Source of the DNA: Actinernus sp. WN-2022
Lineage: Eukaryota; Cnidaria; Anthozoa; Actiniaria; Actinernidae
Assembly: GCA_030867875.1 (NCBI GenBank)
Contig: JAOWCC010000577.1
Location: forward strand, 146,746,344-146,810,343
Length of the DNA stretch: 64,000 nt
Direction: 5' to 3'
Made by a program: the position numbers and the translations under genes. The first letter of the stretch is position 1. Every line of letters starts with the position of its first letter. Of the stretch, positions 62,405-64,000 are shown one piece after another. Under the pieces are notes generated by a model. It was not told where the DNA came from, did not search any database, and saw nothing but the letters and a program-made list of their open reading frames with translations.

Positions 62405-62995
62405 ATGTAGTTAAGATACAGAATTCGTGGCCGTGCTTTATCCGATTTACCAACTCGAGCTGGAAGCGACAGTTTGTAAATCCGATAAATAACATTTTTT
62501 TGTTTTTTGTTATAGCAGGCTGAGTATTACAGCTTAAAGCTGGTGGGGGCCTGCTTTTACTCCTCGCACACTTCCTACTACATTAACTGTTTTGGACACA
62601 CTACACTCGACTCACGGTTGATTCTTACGGAGGGAGGAAAACCGGAGAACCCGGAGAAAAACCCTCGAATGCAGTTAAGGAATCAACAACAAACCTAACT
62701 CACATACGGTGCCCGAGCCGGGAATCGAACCCGGGACCGTAGCGGTGAGAGGCGAGTGTTTTACCACTGCGCCAACCTCCATCCCCGGACACGAATTCTG
62801 TATGTGACTTATCAAACGTCTTGATGTATAGAATCGTGTTTTCTGTTATTTTGGCGATACAACCTATTTCGGCAGAGAAAATCGAAGCAAAAGTTTATGT
62901 AAATCAGGACGAAATCTATCACTGACTTATCGTACATTTATTTCCTTTGTTTTTCCTCCTTCATGAATCATTAATGAGTTTTTGAAGATAATTTA
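62405..62995. mobile_element. repeat of the GATACAGAATTCGTG family split by a SINE
   Basis: ATACAGAATTCGTGGC (62417) and CACGAATTCTGTAT (62789-62802) face each other; 62800-62990 matches the inverse of 51505-51680. Confidence 0.75.
62495..62787 (-). mobile_element. SINE family 2, near full length
   Basis: On the - strand: A-box TTGGCGCAGTGGTAAAAC, B-box CCGGGTTCGATTCCCGG, then GGGTTTTTCTCCGGGTTCTC, and a 3' part AAAGCAGGCCCCCACCAGC. The A- and B-boxes suggest RNA polymerase III transcription. Inserted in the repeat at 62405-62995. Confidence 0.9.
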
Positions 62996-63074
62996 TTGAA
63001 TACCCGTCTTAACCCGTCTTAACTGGCCACAAGTTTGTTAGCTTTGCTATTTAGTGCTACCCTCTGTAAATAAT

Positions 63075-63108
63075 GACTTTATTATTATTATTATTATTAT
63101 TATTATAA
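63075..63108 (+). repeat. TTA microsatellite
   Basis: About 11 TTA units, probably a LINE or SINE tail. Confidence 0.9.
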
Positions 63109-63119
63109 CTGGTAGAAAA

Positions 63120-63780
63120 TCAATAATATTAAAAATTATAATAACGCTTTATTTCATGAGGTATACATAATATAAAGCTCGCACTTAATTTGTTTCTAAT
63201 CGTGTCCTCCTAAACTAAGATATACTACAAGATTCAATAATTAGCAAAACAGAAACATTCAATAAAATGTAAAAACTATACCCTTAGAATTAGATAAATA
63301 AAAGATAATCTAGTAGTTGGTTACGAAGTGAATCAATTGTTAAAACTATGGTGGCTACAGGAAATCAAACTAGATGTAGTAACATAGTAAGACACCAGTA
63401 AAGCCTGGTGCTCTTCAACTCATATTAAGCATTAGAGTCTGGTTCTAAAATATGTCCTACATAACCGATTAAAACATGGTAGTGAATCAGATTTAGTGGC
63501 AGTGGCAGGAAGACTGTTCCATGGTGACGGTGCTAAAAATGAGAAACGACGGTTTCCCGCGGCATTAATTTTAGATTTAGGCAGGCATAAGTTATCATAA
63601 GATTCTCCATTAGGATTCGTTGACAAATAGTTTCATATATTGGAATCATCTTTACGTCCTAATGATGGGATGGGGTAGAATAGTCGGCACTAAGAATGAC
63701 CCTAGCAGCGCGTTTTCGGGCTAGTAGCAGTTCGATCCAAACTGGCCGAGTTAAGAAGACGGTGTTCATGAAGACACTCC
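63120..63780 (-). mobile_element. LINE 3' end
   Basis: On the - strand: SYDNLCLPKSKINAAGNRRF, then SFLAPSPWNSLPATATKSDS and a FNRLCRTYFRTRL end at 63432, the C-terminus of a LINE reverse transcriptase. Confidence 0.82.
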
Positions 63781-63794
63781 AGACGGCGAAGTCC

Positions 63795-64000
63795 ACAATG
63801 GCGTTCTAAAATATTTGATAACATAACCCAGATTAAAAAGAGATCTAGCAATAGTGGAACAGTGTTTATAGACATGTGCAAGGCTTTTGATAGTGTATAT
63901 CACGCATTTCTGCTACGAAAACTCACTCAATTGGGGATATTTGAAAAAGAACACCATTAGTTTGCTAACTACTTATCAAACCGAAAGTAAACAGTACTTT
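63795..64000 (+). mobile_element. LINE reverse transcriptase fragment, cut by window end
   Basis: The + strand reads SNSGTVFIDMCKAFDSVYHA, then FLLRKLTQLGIFEKEHH, a stop, and FANYLSNRK. The F.D..KAFD.V.H block is the first catalytic motif of LINE reverse transcriptases. Confidence 0.88.

Overview
This window looks like nuclear DNA from an invertebrate animal. It is AT-rich, intron-rich and crowded with short transposon relics. The repeat mix (CR1-like and other LINE remnants, Penelope-like and Ty3/Gypsy fragments, tRNA-headed SINEs, many foldback or TIR miniature elements) and a metazoan PDE1 gene suggest a cnidarian, perhaps an anthozoan (coral or anemone). That assignment rests on general resemblance only; no species marker was seen.

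One protein-coding gene is well supported: a calcium/calmodulin-type cyclic nucleotide phosphodiesterase (PDE1 family) on the + strand. It has 13 coding exons between 34043 and 58082. The exons were found by eye; all splice sites are GT-AG and all junction phases agree, giving 1524 nt (507 residues plus stop). The PDE1 N-terminal region and the full catalytic domain are present, including the metal-binding H/H/D/D set and the invariant glutamine. An AATAAA lies 263 bases after the stop.

Region 1-34000 has no host gene that I recognise. It holds a LINE relic (0.8-1.8 kb), a deleted Gypsy pol fragment (2.7-3.7 kb), a retroelement 5' end (3.7-4.4 kb), a 2.6 kb near-perfect palindrome (5.0-7.6 kb), CR1-like 3' ends (8.3-9.0 and 22.1-22.9 kb), other LINE relics (14.3-15.7, 22.9-23.7, 24.6-25.1 kb), a 35-bp minisatellite (15.9-16.5 kb), a dispersed 32-bp minisatellite (29.0-30.9 kb) and many miniature elements. 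The stretches 16.5-22 kb and 26.8-29 kb are quiet.

The introns of the PDE1 gene act as a transposon sink. Intron 2 carries an antisense Penelope-like element joined head-to-head to an inverted copy of its own 3' end, and that element is broken by three DNA elements, each with an 8-9 bp target duplication. Introns 3 to 12 hold SINEs, foldback elements, short tandem repeats and a LINE. Downstream (58.5-64 kb) there is a 225-bp foldback, a 140-bp TIR element, a 0.95 kb long-TIR element, a SINE inserted inside another repeat, and LINE fragments at the window edge.

I found no credible new multi-gene system. The most interesting structures are the 2.6 kb palindrome whose breakpoint falls inside a foldback element, the nested Penelope locus with a possible hammerhead-like motif, and the 35-bp and 32-bp minisatellites.
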